In this document: piece by piece, positions 1 to 9,777 of the stretch | Numbering within the stretch: the first letter of the stretch is position 1 | Layout of the letters: the number at the start of each line of letters is the position of its first letter | Origin: Seminavis robusta | Taxonomy: Eukaryota; Bacillariophyta; Bacillariophyceae; Naviculales; Naviculaceae | Assembly: GCA_903772945.1 (NCBI GenBank) | Contig: CAICTM010000128.1 | Span: 46,321 to 110,320, forward strand | Direction of reading: 5' to 3' | Length of the DNA: 64,000 bases | Notes under the pieces: model-generated | What the model was told of the DNA's origin: nothing | The model's input: the letters and a program-made list of their open reading frames with translations, nothing else | The model's database searches: none | Made by a program: the position numbers and the translations under genes

Positions 1-487
1 CGTCGTAATAGGCGAGAATTTCAAAGGTGATCCGAAACTGGGGAAGATTGTCAAAAATGGGAGGCGCAAAGTTCCATTCCTTTACACGCAATGACACACG
101 CAGGACTGTTTCCAATTGGGTTTGCAAGAGATGCGTAAAGAACGCATCCGTCTGACACGCCAATGCCTGATAGACTTCGTCTGTGGGACCTGCTGTGGTA
201 GCCCAATCCACGTGAGAGAAGAAAAGATAGTCCAACCGAATCAACGCCACTTCGTGGTCCTTGTCACTATCGTTGTCACCCGTCGAAACGTCGGGAATGC
301 CTTGAGAAGTAGTATTCTGGAAAGGACTATCATCGACCGTGCCACTTCGATTGGTATTCGTGTCTTGCAAGTATCGGTATCGAATGGAACCTCTGGCAGT
401 CACTGGCAGGACATGTACATGGATTGTCATCACCACTACTAGCAGTGCCACTGCCAACCGGAACGAGGTACAGCGTTGTACCTTCAT
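1..487 (-). CDS. Secreted protein, 5' part only (C-terminus beyond window)
   Basis: An uninterrupted minus-strand frame runs from an ATG at 487 to the window edge, about 162 codons without a stop. It begins with a basic residue pair and a hydrophobic stretch (residues about 10-30, rich in V, L, A), a good secretory signal peptide. A Thr/Ser/Asn/Asp-rich spacer follows, then a more structured part with the pattern C-x-x-D-x-F-F, a run of about 25 residues, then W-N-F and F-R-I-T-F. The same spacing (CQMDYFYTMF, then LDWSF, then FPIVISF) occurs in the 981-aa protein at 32780-35725, so the two appear to share a domain. Function is unknown. The frame quality and signal peptide make a real gene likely; length and C-terminus cannot be judged. 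Confidence 0.7.
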   Translation of the reverse strand, partial: MKVQRCTSFRLAVALLVVVMTIHVHVLPVTARGSIRYRYLQDTNTNRSGTVDDSPFQNTTSQGIPDVSTGDNDSDKDHEVALIRLDYLFFSHVDWATTAGPTDEVYQALACQTDAFFTHLLQTQLETVLRVSLRVKEWNFAPPIFDNLPQFRITFEILAYYD

Positions 488-585
488 GGTCAAGGAGATT
501 GATATGAATGGTGAAACGAATCGAGGAGGGGTTGGAGGTGCCGGTAGGAATACTATGCGGAAGGAAGGGAAGGAAGGAAGGCTTC

Positions 586-612
586 GATGGATGGATGGAT
601 GGATGGATGGAT
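586..612. repeat. (GGAT)n microsatellite
   Basis: About six perfect GGAT tetramers in a row, preceded by GGAA-type repeats at about 562-580. Confidence 0.85.
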
Positions 613-2775
613 ACCAGGTAGGTCCACTACCTCTCTGCGGTCTCACTCCGTCTTTCTTAGTTTGGTCTTCTCGTCACTCCTACTCTCAACTTGCTTGTCG
701 GCCCCTGCAAGCGCTATGCTATATCTACTGATCAAGTATTGGTTGAGCTCTACTAGTATGCTATATCAATTGTTCCCCCTATCCGGATCGTCTCTTCCGG
801 CTCAACATACATGTACAGTGTATCGTGAACCTGGTCAATTGTCAGTGGGTCAATTAATTGTGATGAGGACAACATGAATAAAGAAGTAACAGTCTTTGGA
901 GAAGGCATTCCGACTAATTCCAACTTCCAACCATTATTTCGACGCGAAGGCGTTCCTATAACTTCCGGCGATGACCAATAGGTGACCACCATACTTATGC
1001 TACCGGTAATCGTGCTGGTACAGCCTGCCTGGTATGGTATTAATACTACCGGCTTAAAAAACACTGGTGAAGCACTGAATTAAATCCGGAAGTCACTGGT
1101 CAACCACTTTCTGTGCACTTTCCGAATATGCGGAAGGTGACCGGGTGCTTCCGTTCTGCTGGTAAGCAACAGACTTAGATGGCCTTTCCATTCGGAAAGT
1201 TCCAACTGTGAATGACTTTGTTTTCATGGTCTATGGACGCAGTATCACAGCTGGGTCACTCGTCGTCGCAGCAGACACTAAAATACTTACTTGTGAGATT
1301 GTAGAATTAGGCCTCAAGTGTAGATCGTCCGGAAACTACTAGTATTTTAGTCGAACCACTACTTGTTGATCATTCAACAATTAACAAAGGTGATTCTCAT
1401 TGAAATTCTTGGTTTCCGTGGTCATTGCTGTCTTCAGCGGCATAACATTAAGACTGCAATAAGCATAGAGGGCAAGCCTGTAGCGCTGTAATCAATCCTG
1501 TTGGCTCAAACAAGCTTCCTCTGGATCTGGATACAAGGAGTAGCATATTATAGTCTACTAACACCATTTGGACAACCAACGTGTACCGGTACATGATCGA
1601 GGTATGTGGAGCAGTCGAAATGCCTTTGGGCAGCTTCGACTGTCAAATTAGTCAAAGCATTTTGAGCAGAAGCAATGCATTTGTAGAAGCCAACCAGCTC
1701 TACCTGTGCACCAATGGAAGCTGTTCGGCCACGCATAGCCGAAACGTGTTGGCTCATGAGCAGTGGATTTCAACACACTTTCCTGCTTTGTTACAGTTCA
1801 CCATCAATCTAGCTAGTCAAAAGATTTTCAACATGCCAGTTAGTTGGCTAACCAGTAGCTTTTCATCTCTCGACTCTCTGTAAACACAAAAGTCCTCAAC
1901 TACAAAGTACCTTGATAGATTTGCAGTGGATAAAGGCCCTCCTCTTCCAAGTAACATTATCATTGGTAGGGAATAAAAAAGTGCCCAAAGGTCGCTCCGG
2001 CTGGACGACTGCTGAATATCTCTTGGAAGCATCGGAATGAATGGGTTCGCTATTTAGCCAGCAGCCCTCAGCGCACTTCTTCAACAGGCTCCAGCCTCTA
2101 GAATAGCAGTGCTTGCTACTACCGTAATGGCAGCAGCCGGCGGGTGAGAGTTGGTTTCTCAAGGGCTCTGACCTGCTCAGCAGAAGTCCCTTCGTGTCTG
2201 CATTTTGAGAACTTGCTGCAGCGGCATTGAAGGTTTCCGCTTGCACCATGATCATGCAATGACATTGCTGCAGAACAAACAAGAAACATCCTCTTCCACG
2301 AGCTCAAATGCTTTGGAATTTTATGCTTGCATTGCCTGCCTCAGCAGGAATGAATAGGAGTGATTGCTCCATGCCTCAGTTGTCATATGCATAGAACCGA
2401 GTCGAGTACAGCAGCGAACTCGAGTCTTCAGATTCTTTGATTCAGGGTGCTCCTGTCTCTGTCTTTGGAAGCTCACGAAAATACCATTTCTGCCCGGTGC
2501 CCAATGCCACGGGAAAGTATCCACGGATGACACGCAGGCCCGCATCTCAAAATCCGACCAAGGATTGCCACGCCCTTAAATGAACGAACCACCAAGTTTT
2601 TGGCCGGATTTAGAGGTGACCCCTCATCTTTAAATCTGTACAAACTTTGGGGCATAGTAGATTTAACCAACCACACGATTGATGAACGCTCCACTCGGAT
2701 GTGCCGGAAGCTGATTGGTAGATGTGGTAAAACTATGAAATACGTAATACTTTCCATATTTACTTCATCTACTAC

Positions 2776-2799
2776 TACCAGGTACAGCTGTACCTGGTA
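2776..2799. repeat. Perfect 24-bp palindrome
   Basis: The 12 bases at 2776-2787 are the exact reverse complement of 2788-2799, with no loop. It is built from the words ACCAGGTAC and CTGTACCTGG, which recur in the intergenic DNA of this window. It is immediately followed by further GTAC/ACTAGT words. Confidence 0.85.
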
Positions 2800-3177
2800 C
2801 TAGTACCGTAGTCTACGCATCTCGACTGGTTGTTCCTGTTTTTCAATGCTTTGGCACGTGCTGCGCGCCCTCCTAAATAAAAGTATGCATCAAGCCATGG
2901 CCTCTCGATTCGATGCCGAGATTCGGTAGCGGCAGCATCCACCAGTCACCAGTGCGAAAGAAGCAACAGATGGGACAGACAATCAAATGCGAAATACAAA
3001 GCGTATACTAGAGCACAGATCAGCCACAGAGAGATACAAATCTGGTCAAAGTGAAGCGACGAATCTGTTGATTCTGTCGTCTGATGTATCAGGCTTCTCA
3101 CGTTTGCAAGAGCCCACACCAGTACAGTACCATCTCAGTAGCGACTTTCTGCCATCAAACCGGAAAAGATTATAAGA

Positions 3178-5795
3178 ATGATAGACGAGGATGACGACGA
3201 CTGTGAAGAATCCCGATCCGCTGCCCGCAGACCACTGTGGTGGAGACTCTTTTTCCCTGAAGATCGCAGGTATAGAATATTGATGCCAGTAATCTGGACC
3301 CTCTGCGTGTCACTTTTGCTGCTGGTCGTCTTGACTCCGACCATCAAGCCCTCTAATGGGATACAGGGAGACGAATTTGATGTTGCGGAGATGATTTTTG
3401 AAGGTGGCAATGGAAATAGCTTTGCAAAGCGCGCTGATCCCAGAAAGAAAGTCAAATCACCAAATGTGGATCCTTTTACCAATGACCAATCCCCTCCAAA
3501 GGCAGCCTCGGCTGATGTCTTAAAACCTCAAGGCTCAAATTCATCCTTGTCATCAAATAATGACAACGCAACGACTGGTGGAGTTGAATTCTTGATCATT
3601 CCATACGATTCATCCCCAACAGAAGCATCGAACGGAACCATTGCTCCCAGCGTAAGTTGTCTTGGCTTCCAACCAACCAGCAATGATTCTGGGGTGTAGT
3701 TGCCTTGTCCAAAGCTCATCGGCTCCTCTTGTTTCTGTCCCATTCTTAGGCAAAGCCAACCCTGGATCCAACAAGTGCACCCATAACGCTTAGACCAACG
3801 CCACAGCCTTCACCCAGACCATCCCCCAGGCCATCCCCGCGTCCGTCTCCTCGGCCGTCTCCCAGGCCATCTTCACAACCAACCGGTGATCCCACATCAA
3901 AACCTACGCCCAAACCCACTCCTTTGACATGGGGCTGGGTCCCTCCGAAGGGGGGGGCTACGCCTAAACCAACAAATCCAATACCACCCCCTCCTCGTCC
4001 CACCTTTCGCCCAACGGCTAGGCCTTCACCGCGGCCAACCCCTCGATTGCCATCGCCAAGGCCAACTCCCAGACCATCGCCAAGGCCAACCCCTCGGCCA
4101 TCACCAAGACCCTCACCAAGACCAACTCCTAGAGAGCCATCGCCAAGACCATCTCCTAGGCCTTCACCTCGACCAACTCCAAGACCCTCACCACGACCTA
4201 CTGCACCGATTGATATCATCACCTTTGTGCCGGGCCTGTTGACAGTCCGCCAAAACGGTCTTCTCTTGTCTGCTGGTCTCACGTCCCGGATCATTGCGAC
4301 GAAGGGGGGGAGAGTGCAGTATGACAGACCTGTCTATGGTGCAGAGTCCGACATTGATTTCCACAGTGAGCCAGATGGCGGTGCCACTTTTGAAGACCCA
4401 AGAGCCAATAACCCAGGTGGTGAGAAACCAATTGTGCTCTTTGTAGTTGCTCGTTTGATGATGCTGTAGTGATGCTTCATTGCTGAATAATACTCCTTGC
4501 TTTTGCCTTCCATCAGGATGGATTTACGTGAGCAATTCAGAAGGTAAGAAGAGTGGTGGATGTGAGCAACCAGTTTTTACTGCCCTGCTCAAGTTTGAAA
4601 TCACGACTTTGCTCTAAAGAGGGTGGGAGTGTAGGTGGTGTGGGTGCCATCACCTTTGATCGGGATGGAAACGTCCTTAAATACGAAATGATCCTCACAG
4701 CAACAAGCGACAACTGTGGTGGTGGTGTGACCCCTTGGAATACTTGGATCAGGTCAGTTCATACACGTCACGAGGATCTTGTGCCGCTGTAGCAACGTGC
4801 CTCACACTTTGCATCTCCCAGTTGCGAGGAGCACAGTGGTGGCAAGAATTTTCAAGTAGATCCAACGGGACGTCGTGCTCCCCGTTCCATCACCCTTGGC
4901 AGTGAAGGTGGATATTGGGAGTCCTTTGCTTATGACATTCGGAATCGACAAAGACCTAGGTAGGTGCAGGGTGTTTGCCACTCCAGGTTCTCGGTGATGC
5001 TTCTGCTTTGGCTCATGTCACTTTTCTCTAAGGTTCTTTGTGACCGAGGATGACGACAATGGAGCCCTTCAACGCTTTACTCCGTACCGCTCTCAGATCA
5101 ACTGGAATCAGCCATGGAACATGCTTCATGGTACGGGGATTACAGAATATCTCTATTTGCACCCAGAGCGGGGTTCAAACCAAGCTAGAGGAGTGCTTTC
5201 TTGGGGCAGTAACCGAGAGGCTGCAAGGCACAATGCGGGTCTCTATTACCCAAATTCCGAGTAAGTACGGCCACTTGTTTCGTCGGCAGTGAATGACACA
5301 TCGTTTCTGCCTCTCATCTCCAAGAGGCTGGGTTTGTGTTCTTTCAGGGGCATTGATGTTGATCATGACAATGGCATTCTCTACTTTGTCAGCAAAAAAC
5401 TTGAGGCGTTGTTTGAACTGAACCTAGATGCGATGCACTACACACGCCAATCAACACGGTCAGGGCTTTTTAATGGTCAGCCCGATCAGTTACGGAGGCT
5501 CATCACAGATGCAGGTCAAGAGTACCTTTTCTTCACAGAAGATGGCGGTGATGTGGCCGGCATCCATGGCAGGGATGAATCAGGTCTATACTTCACTGTG
5601 GTTGAGAGTGACGAATACGAAGACGAAACCACTGGCTTGGCTTTCTCCCCGAACGGACTCCACATGTATGTGGCATACCAGGACAATGGCATTCTGTTTG
5701 ACATTACTCGGACGGACGGACAAACCTTTCATGCCAGGTCCTTGGACGTGCGCTATCATGCGACGGGTGATAGGAAATCTCGTGCACGTCGCTAG
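3178..5795 (+). CDS. Membrane-anchored PhoX/DUF839-like protein, seven exons
   Basis: Exons 3178-3651, 3750-4419, 4517-4543, 4620-4752, 4822-4959, 5033-5260 and 5348-5795 join in frame through GT-AG introns to about 705 residues. Residues 1-34 are an acidic then basic cytosolic segment. Residues 35-54 are one hydrophobic helix (LCVSLLLLVVL), giving a type II signal anchor. A Ser/Asn-rich spacer follows, then from about residue 160 to 310 a long S-P-R-P-T-P-R-P repeat linker. The C-terminal half has the PhoX/DUF839 hallmarks: GWIYVSNSE, GGVGAITFD, CGGG-TPWNTWISCEE, then FVTEDD and a late FFTEDGG repeat. Bacterial PhoX members are Ca/Fe-dependent alkaline phosphatases, but many eukaryotic DUF839 proteins are untested, so phosphatase activity is inference. 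An extracellular or cell-wall location is expected. The 27-nt third exon is needed to keep the GWIYVSNSE block. Confidence 0.85.
3870..4205 (+). repeat. Pro-Arg-Ser/Thr tandem coding repeat
   Basis: Exon 2 of the PhoX-like gene carries degenerate 6- and 12-nt repeats encoding SPRP and TPRP units. This is the rigid linker between membrane anchor and catalytic-like domain. The opposite strand gives a long Gly-rich frame that is only the mirror of this repeat. Confidence 0.8.
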
Positions 5796-6475
5796 ATTGC
5801 AACCGGTGCATTCTCATTTCATGAATCGAATCTAAACCAACTGCGTGAATATGGGAGAAGTGCATGTGTAGCTTCGTGCTACACCGACTGCCATCCGTGT
5901 CCTTCGTCTCGGGAAGCTCTACGTGATGTAAGTCTGTTCTGGATCACATCGTCAACTGAAGCTGACCACGGGAAAGCAAAAGGCCACAAAATGCAGGCTG
6001 TGATGCTTACTGTACCATTCAATCGATTGAAACCTCTGCACAGTAGCTAGCCAGAGAAAGACCTACAAGCGCAGACAGCTTCTGGATGGTCAACGTTAGA
6101 CAAACCCTCCCTAGCTATTGTAGCATGCTAGCTACTATTGTTAGAGACCGGCCAGCCCATATATTGCCCTGCTTCGGGTCCCAGCTTTTCCGAGTGTCAA
6201 TTCAAACTGCTCACTCAATTGCTAGAGGTGTGCGGACCACAATCTTCTCAACTTTCCACGATCATCTCTGTTTTCCACGATCCTCTCTGCTTTCCGCAAA
6301 AGGATTTTCTTTCAGGTTTTCAGGTGAAGACGTGAAGACAGTCCACGTTCTCAACAACAAGGATGACCTCTAGAATCATACGCTCTATGTAACAAAGTTC
6401 ATGCATACTAGTGCAGTGTATGATAGGCTGGCAGTATTTTGCCTTGGGGATCCGGTACTCCAAGTACATTGTAGG
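5796..6475. other. Intergenic between the PhoX-like and plastid-targeted genes
   Basis: No gene seen. The short open frames at about 6086-6373 have no recognisable content. It presumably holds the 3' end of the upstream transcript and the promoter of the downstream gene, but no specific element can be supported. Confidence 0.4.
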
Positions 6476-9418
6476 ATGCCTTTTCGTTTCATCATTCTAG
6501 CAGTGCTGGCCCCGCTGGGGACTCTCGTTAGCCACCATGTTGGTGGATTCGCGGAGGCATTTCAACCTTCTTCGAGAATAAATTCGCAAGCTTTTCAGCT
6601 ACGAAGTGTAAGCAACAGTGCACTCTTTATGGTATCCAAAAAGGAAAAACGTCGCTTGCAAGCTGGGGCCAAGCGCAGAGAGAAGTTGAAAGAGTTGGAG
6701 CTTGTCAAGGCTCAATCGGCACTTGCCGTGGAAATGCGATTAGCCAAGAAAGCCCAAGAAATCAAAAAGTTGCTGAAGAATGCACATCATGATGGACTGG
6801 ACGACATTGGTGTGGAAGCTCGATTGTTGGCATTGAGTTTTTTCTACCAGACGCACAGACCCGCCGACATGGTTGAGCTGGTCTCCACCGGTGATCAAGA
6901 CTCCAACGAGCAAAAGTTGCTGGCACAATATGGGCTGTGGGCTCATGCCGGACAGGAAAACTGGAACTCAGCTGTTACATTTGCAGAGAAACTCTACTTG
7001 AAGGATGAAGGGGAAGATGATGAACAAGGCGTCATGTCGCCTGATCCTCTTCGGGAAGACGAACTTCTGATGCTTGCCATCCACGCATTCGCCAATACGG
7101 ACCAGCATGTCCAGTTAGCAACAGAAATGTTATTGGAACAAGATTTGGGCGCCACTGATGCACTGGAGGCTCTCAATGTAGTGTTGAGGTCTCATCTTCG
7201 AACTGGCAACGTCCAGGAATGCAAGATTCTCTTGAAGAAAGGAAAGCAATGTTCGCTCTTAAACGAGGAATCATACGAAATAGCTCTTGCTGCTGCGGCC
7301 AAAACTGGTGATCTTGAACTCATGCGACAAGCATTGGGTTTCGACCAACAATCTGCAGAAGGCACGCTCAAGTCATTCATAAAAGACAAACCCGTACATG
7401 TGATGACACAATTATTGGAAACGTTTTCAATCGCTGCTGAGCTGGGCGAAGAGTTGCCTGATGACCTCCAAGAAGCAGCTCTCGAGGCACTGCAAGTCCT
7501 ACTGAAACAAGGTAGCAGCATTGCCCCGAATACTCTCTCTTACATTCTGGTATCATTGGATGATGATGATGAAGACGCCCTCGAAACTATAGTCCAATGC
7601 TTAATCCGAAGTGGCAAAACTCACGAAGGCTGGTATGATCCATTGAGCGTGCCGGCAAAGGTGAAGATATTTCCAGATTTGGTTCGAGCAAAAGGATCGA
7701 GCGGTGACGCTTGGAAGATTCTATCTTCTTTGGTAACGATCGATAAAAGAGATGGAACTCTCTCTGAAGGTAGCAAACAGTTTCTGCGGAAGCAAGACCT
7801 CTCGTTTTGCTTGGCTGCTTTTGCCTTCGCTGTCGATCGAAAGCACTTCAAAGTGAGTGAAGCAATTCTGCAAGAGTGTTGGGAAACGATTTCTGGCGCT
7901 GAAGCAGAGCTGGCTGGTACTACTAATGTCCAATTCGTATTGATGGAGAGAATTCCATTTCTCCCGGAGGAATCGGTGAGGCATGATTTCTTTCGCAAGA
8001 TCTTGGCCATCAGAAGAAGTGCCTTCAATAATGCCGACGAGATTCCGGCGTTTGACAACCAGAGTCTGAACATGATTGTCCAGCAAACGGTTGCTTTGCT
8101 TCGAAGCACAGCAAATTCAGATGCTGCAGAAAACAAGGAATTTGCAGTACTTACACCGGTGGTGGCAATGGAGCTCATCTCAAAGATCCACACACTCACA
8201 AGTTCGGATGCATTCTGGAGCATCGGGCGGCCTTCCGATAATGGCGCCAAGGAAGCCCTGGAATGCATAATGAAAGCTTTGCTCGAATCCAACCTACTGG
8301 AAAACGATTGTGACTTGGTCGTTCCGGCCCAACAATACTATTCTTCACTTGCTCGTGTCTCGCAGTTGTCGTCCGCTATTGAGTACAAGGATTTTTTTTT
8401 CCCAAACACTCCAGGCACTCTGCCTGGCTCTGAATTCGAGGAAGATCCATTTCAGCTCTTTCGGCGACTGGTTTTGAAGCAGAAGCGGGGAGAAGAGACA
8501 GCTGCTAGTCTATTCATCCTGAAACTAGATTTTGGGGAAGGAGAGTTTACGCAGCTCTTGAAGTCTGTCCTCAAAATGAGCTGGCAATGTGATCGCATCT
8601 TGTATCAGGATTTTGTGAGTGACTACCACGATTTGTTTCTTGATTGGAAGCCAGGTGTATTCTTTGACAGAGGGCTTTCCCGGCGCCTTTGCGATGCCAT
8701 CCGGTACGCTGGACCTAGCATTAGACCACCTGGGTTCAGTGAGGCCGAACATTCTTTGTTTACAGAGCTGTCTTGGTACAGAGACTTGTGGACACCCGAA
8801 TTCGCAAGATCACTGATACGAGAACTAAAGAAGGCCGAGGATTCAAAGTATTGGATTTCAAGGAAAACAGACACGAGTACCGGTAACATTGATGCAACCT
8901 GCATGTCAGGGCTGCTCTTGGTAAATATGTACAGTCTCGCAGGGTACTTCGCTGAGATTGTTGACGCAGAGACATCGAGACCACTGGTGGAATCTTACAT
9001 TGATGCATGCGGCAGCAATTGCGCTGTCCTTGTGGACTTCCTCATTGACGATGGCAAGAGAAGACAGACTAGTAGAGCAAAGTCCAAGGTTCAAGGAACA
9101 CTCAATCCGGTAGCATGCGCAGTTGCTCAAAATTTCTTTCTTGCGATATCGAAGTGCTTGGCAGATGGCTTGGCAAAGTACGATGCTGCGATACAACAGC
9201 TTTTGGACCGTGCAAAGCTGGAGTTCTCCCACCACCTCACAGTGGAAGACATGCATACAGCGGCCTATATTTTGTTACACATGTCCCAAGTGGAGCTCCA
9301 ACCTGAAATCAAAAAATGGATCGAGCGTTGGTATCAGCCGCAGTATGCGAACTTTTTGCATCCATATGTTAAATTTTGCGCTGAAAGAGCTTCCTGGACA
9401 AAATGGCGGAGACAGTGA
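6476..9418 (+). CDS. Plastid-targeted helical-repeat-like protein, 980 aa
   Basis: Single exon. An in-frame ATG lies 75 nt upstream at the frame start, but the ATG at 6476 is preferred because it gives a clean hydrophobic signal peptide (RFIILAVLAPLGTLV) followed by the motif AEAF-QP, close to the ASAFAP cleavage site of diatom plastid precursors. A Ser/Arg-rich transit-like stretch follows. Residues about 50-105 are highly charged (Lys/Arg/Glu/Leu) and likely coiled coil. The rest is alpha-helical in character, with alternating hydrophobic and charged residues and many AL and LL pairs, suggestive of TPR- or HEAT-like solenoid repeats, but no named family is recognised. A role as a plastid scaffold or RNA/protein assembly factor would be inference. 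The start, open frame and codon use support a real gene. Confidence 0.8.
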   Translation: MPFRFIILAVLAPLGTLVSHHVGGFAEAFQPSSRINSQAFQLRSVSNSALFMVSKKEKRRLQAGAKRREKLKELELVKAQSALAVEMRLAKKAQEIKKLLKNAHHDGLDDIGVEARLLALSFFYQTHRPADMVELVSTGDQDSNEQKLLAQYGLWAHAGQENWNSAVTFAEKLYLKDEGEDDEQGVMSPDPLREDELLMLAIHAFANTDQHVQLATEMLLEQDLGATDALEALNVVLRSHLRTGNVQECKILLKKGKQCSLLNEESYEIALAAAAKTGDLELMRQALGFDQQSAEGTLKSFIKDKPVHVMTQLLETFSIAAELGEELPDDLQEAALEALQVLLKQGSSIAPNTLSYILVSLDDDDEDALETIVQCLIRSGKTHEGWYDPLSVPAKVKIFPDLVRAKGSSGDAWKILSSLVTIDKRDGTLSEGSKQFLRKQDLSFCLAAFAFAVDRKHFKVSEAILQECWETISGAEAELAGTTNVQFVLMERIPFLPEESVRHDFFRKILAIRRSAFNNADEIPAFDNQSLNMIVQQTVALLRSTANSDAAENKEFAVLTPVVAMELISKIHTLTSSDAFWSIGRPSDNGAKEALECIMKALLESNLLENDCDLVVPAQQYYSSLARVSQLSSAIEYKDFFFPNTPGTLPGSEFEEDPFQLFRRLVLKQKRGEETAASLFILKLDFGEGEFTQLLKSVLKMSWQCDRILYQDFVSDYHDLFLDWKPGVFFDRGLSRRLCDAIRYAGPSIRPPGFSEAEHSLFTELSWYRDLWTPEFARSLIRELKKAEDSKYWISRKTDTSTGNIDATCMSGLLLVNMYSLAGYFAEIVDAETSRPLVESYIDACGSNCAVLVDFLIDDGKRRQTSRAKSKVQGTLNPVACAVAQNFFLAISKCLADGLAKYDAAIQQLLDRAKLEFSHHLTVEDMHTAAYILLHMSQVELQPEIKKWIERWYQPQYANFLHPYVKFCAERASWTKWRRQ

Positions 9419-9777
9419 GAGAATTAATTAACGTAAAGTTTCCTTTCACATCCAGATTTACGTACCGGTACAGTACCTGGTACTGGTACCGGTGGCGAAG
9501 TGAACTGGCTAAGGCTTTAGGGATCCGCGGTGCCAATCCACATTCACTTTGCGATTATTTGATCTACTAGTCTAGACTATTCATCATTCTCTGACTCCTG
9601 CCACGCACCACCTCAACACGCACACACGCACGGAGATCTGCCTCGGCTGCTCATTATTCTTCTAGCTAGCTAGCTACCCGCATAAACAATCCTTCTTCAA
9701 TCCTATAACTAAGGATAAGGAATAAGGGTATCCCCATTGACAAGTAAGCATACCTATTAGGTACCGTACCCAACAGA
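9419..9777. other. Intergenic, palindromic GTAC/CTAG words
   Basis: No gene. Contains stacked ACCGGTAC and GGTACC words at 9460-9495 and a CTAGCTAGCTAGCTA run at 9662-9676. Confidence 0.5.

Larger units (their letters stand above)
488..3177. other. Intergenic, no gene recognised
   Basis: I see no convincing coding frame here. Short open frames exist on both strands but lack recognisable motifs, signal peptides or sensible partners across introns. A (GGAT)n microsatellite lies at about 586-612 and a perfect 24-bp palindrome at 2776-2799. The stretch upstream of 3178 probably contains the 5' region of the PhoX-like gene. Confidence 0.5.

Noticed and set aside
3746-4294. Gly-rich minus-strand frame opposite the SPRP linker
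   Set aside because: Mirror of the Pro-Arg repeat. The plus strand joins through splice sites to a recognisable PhoX domain.
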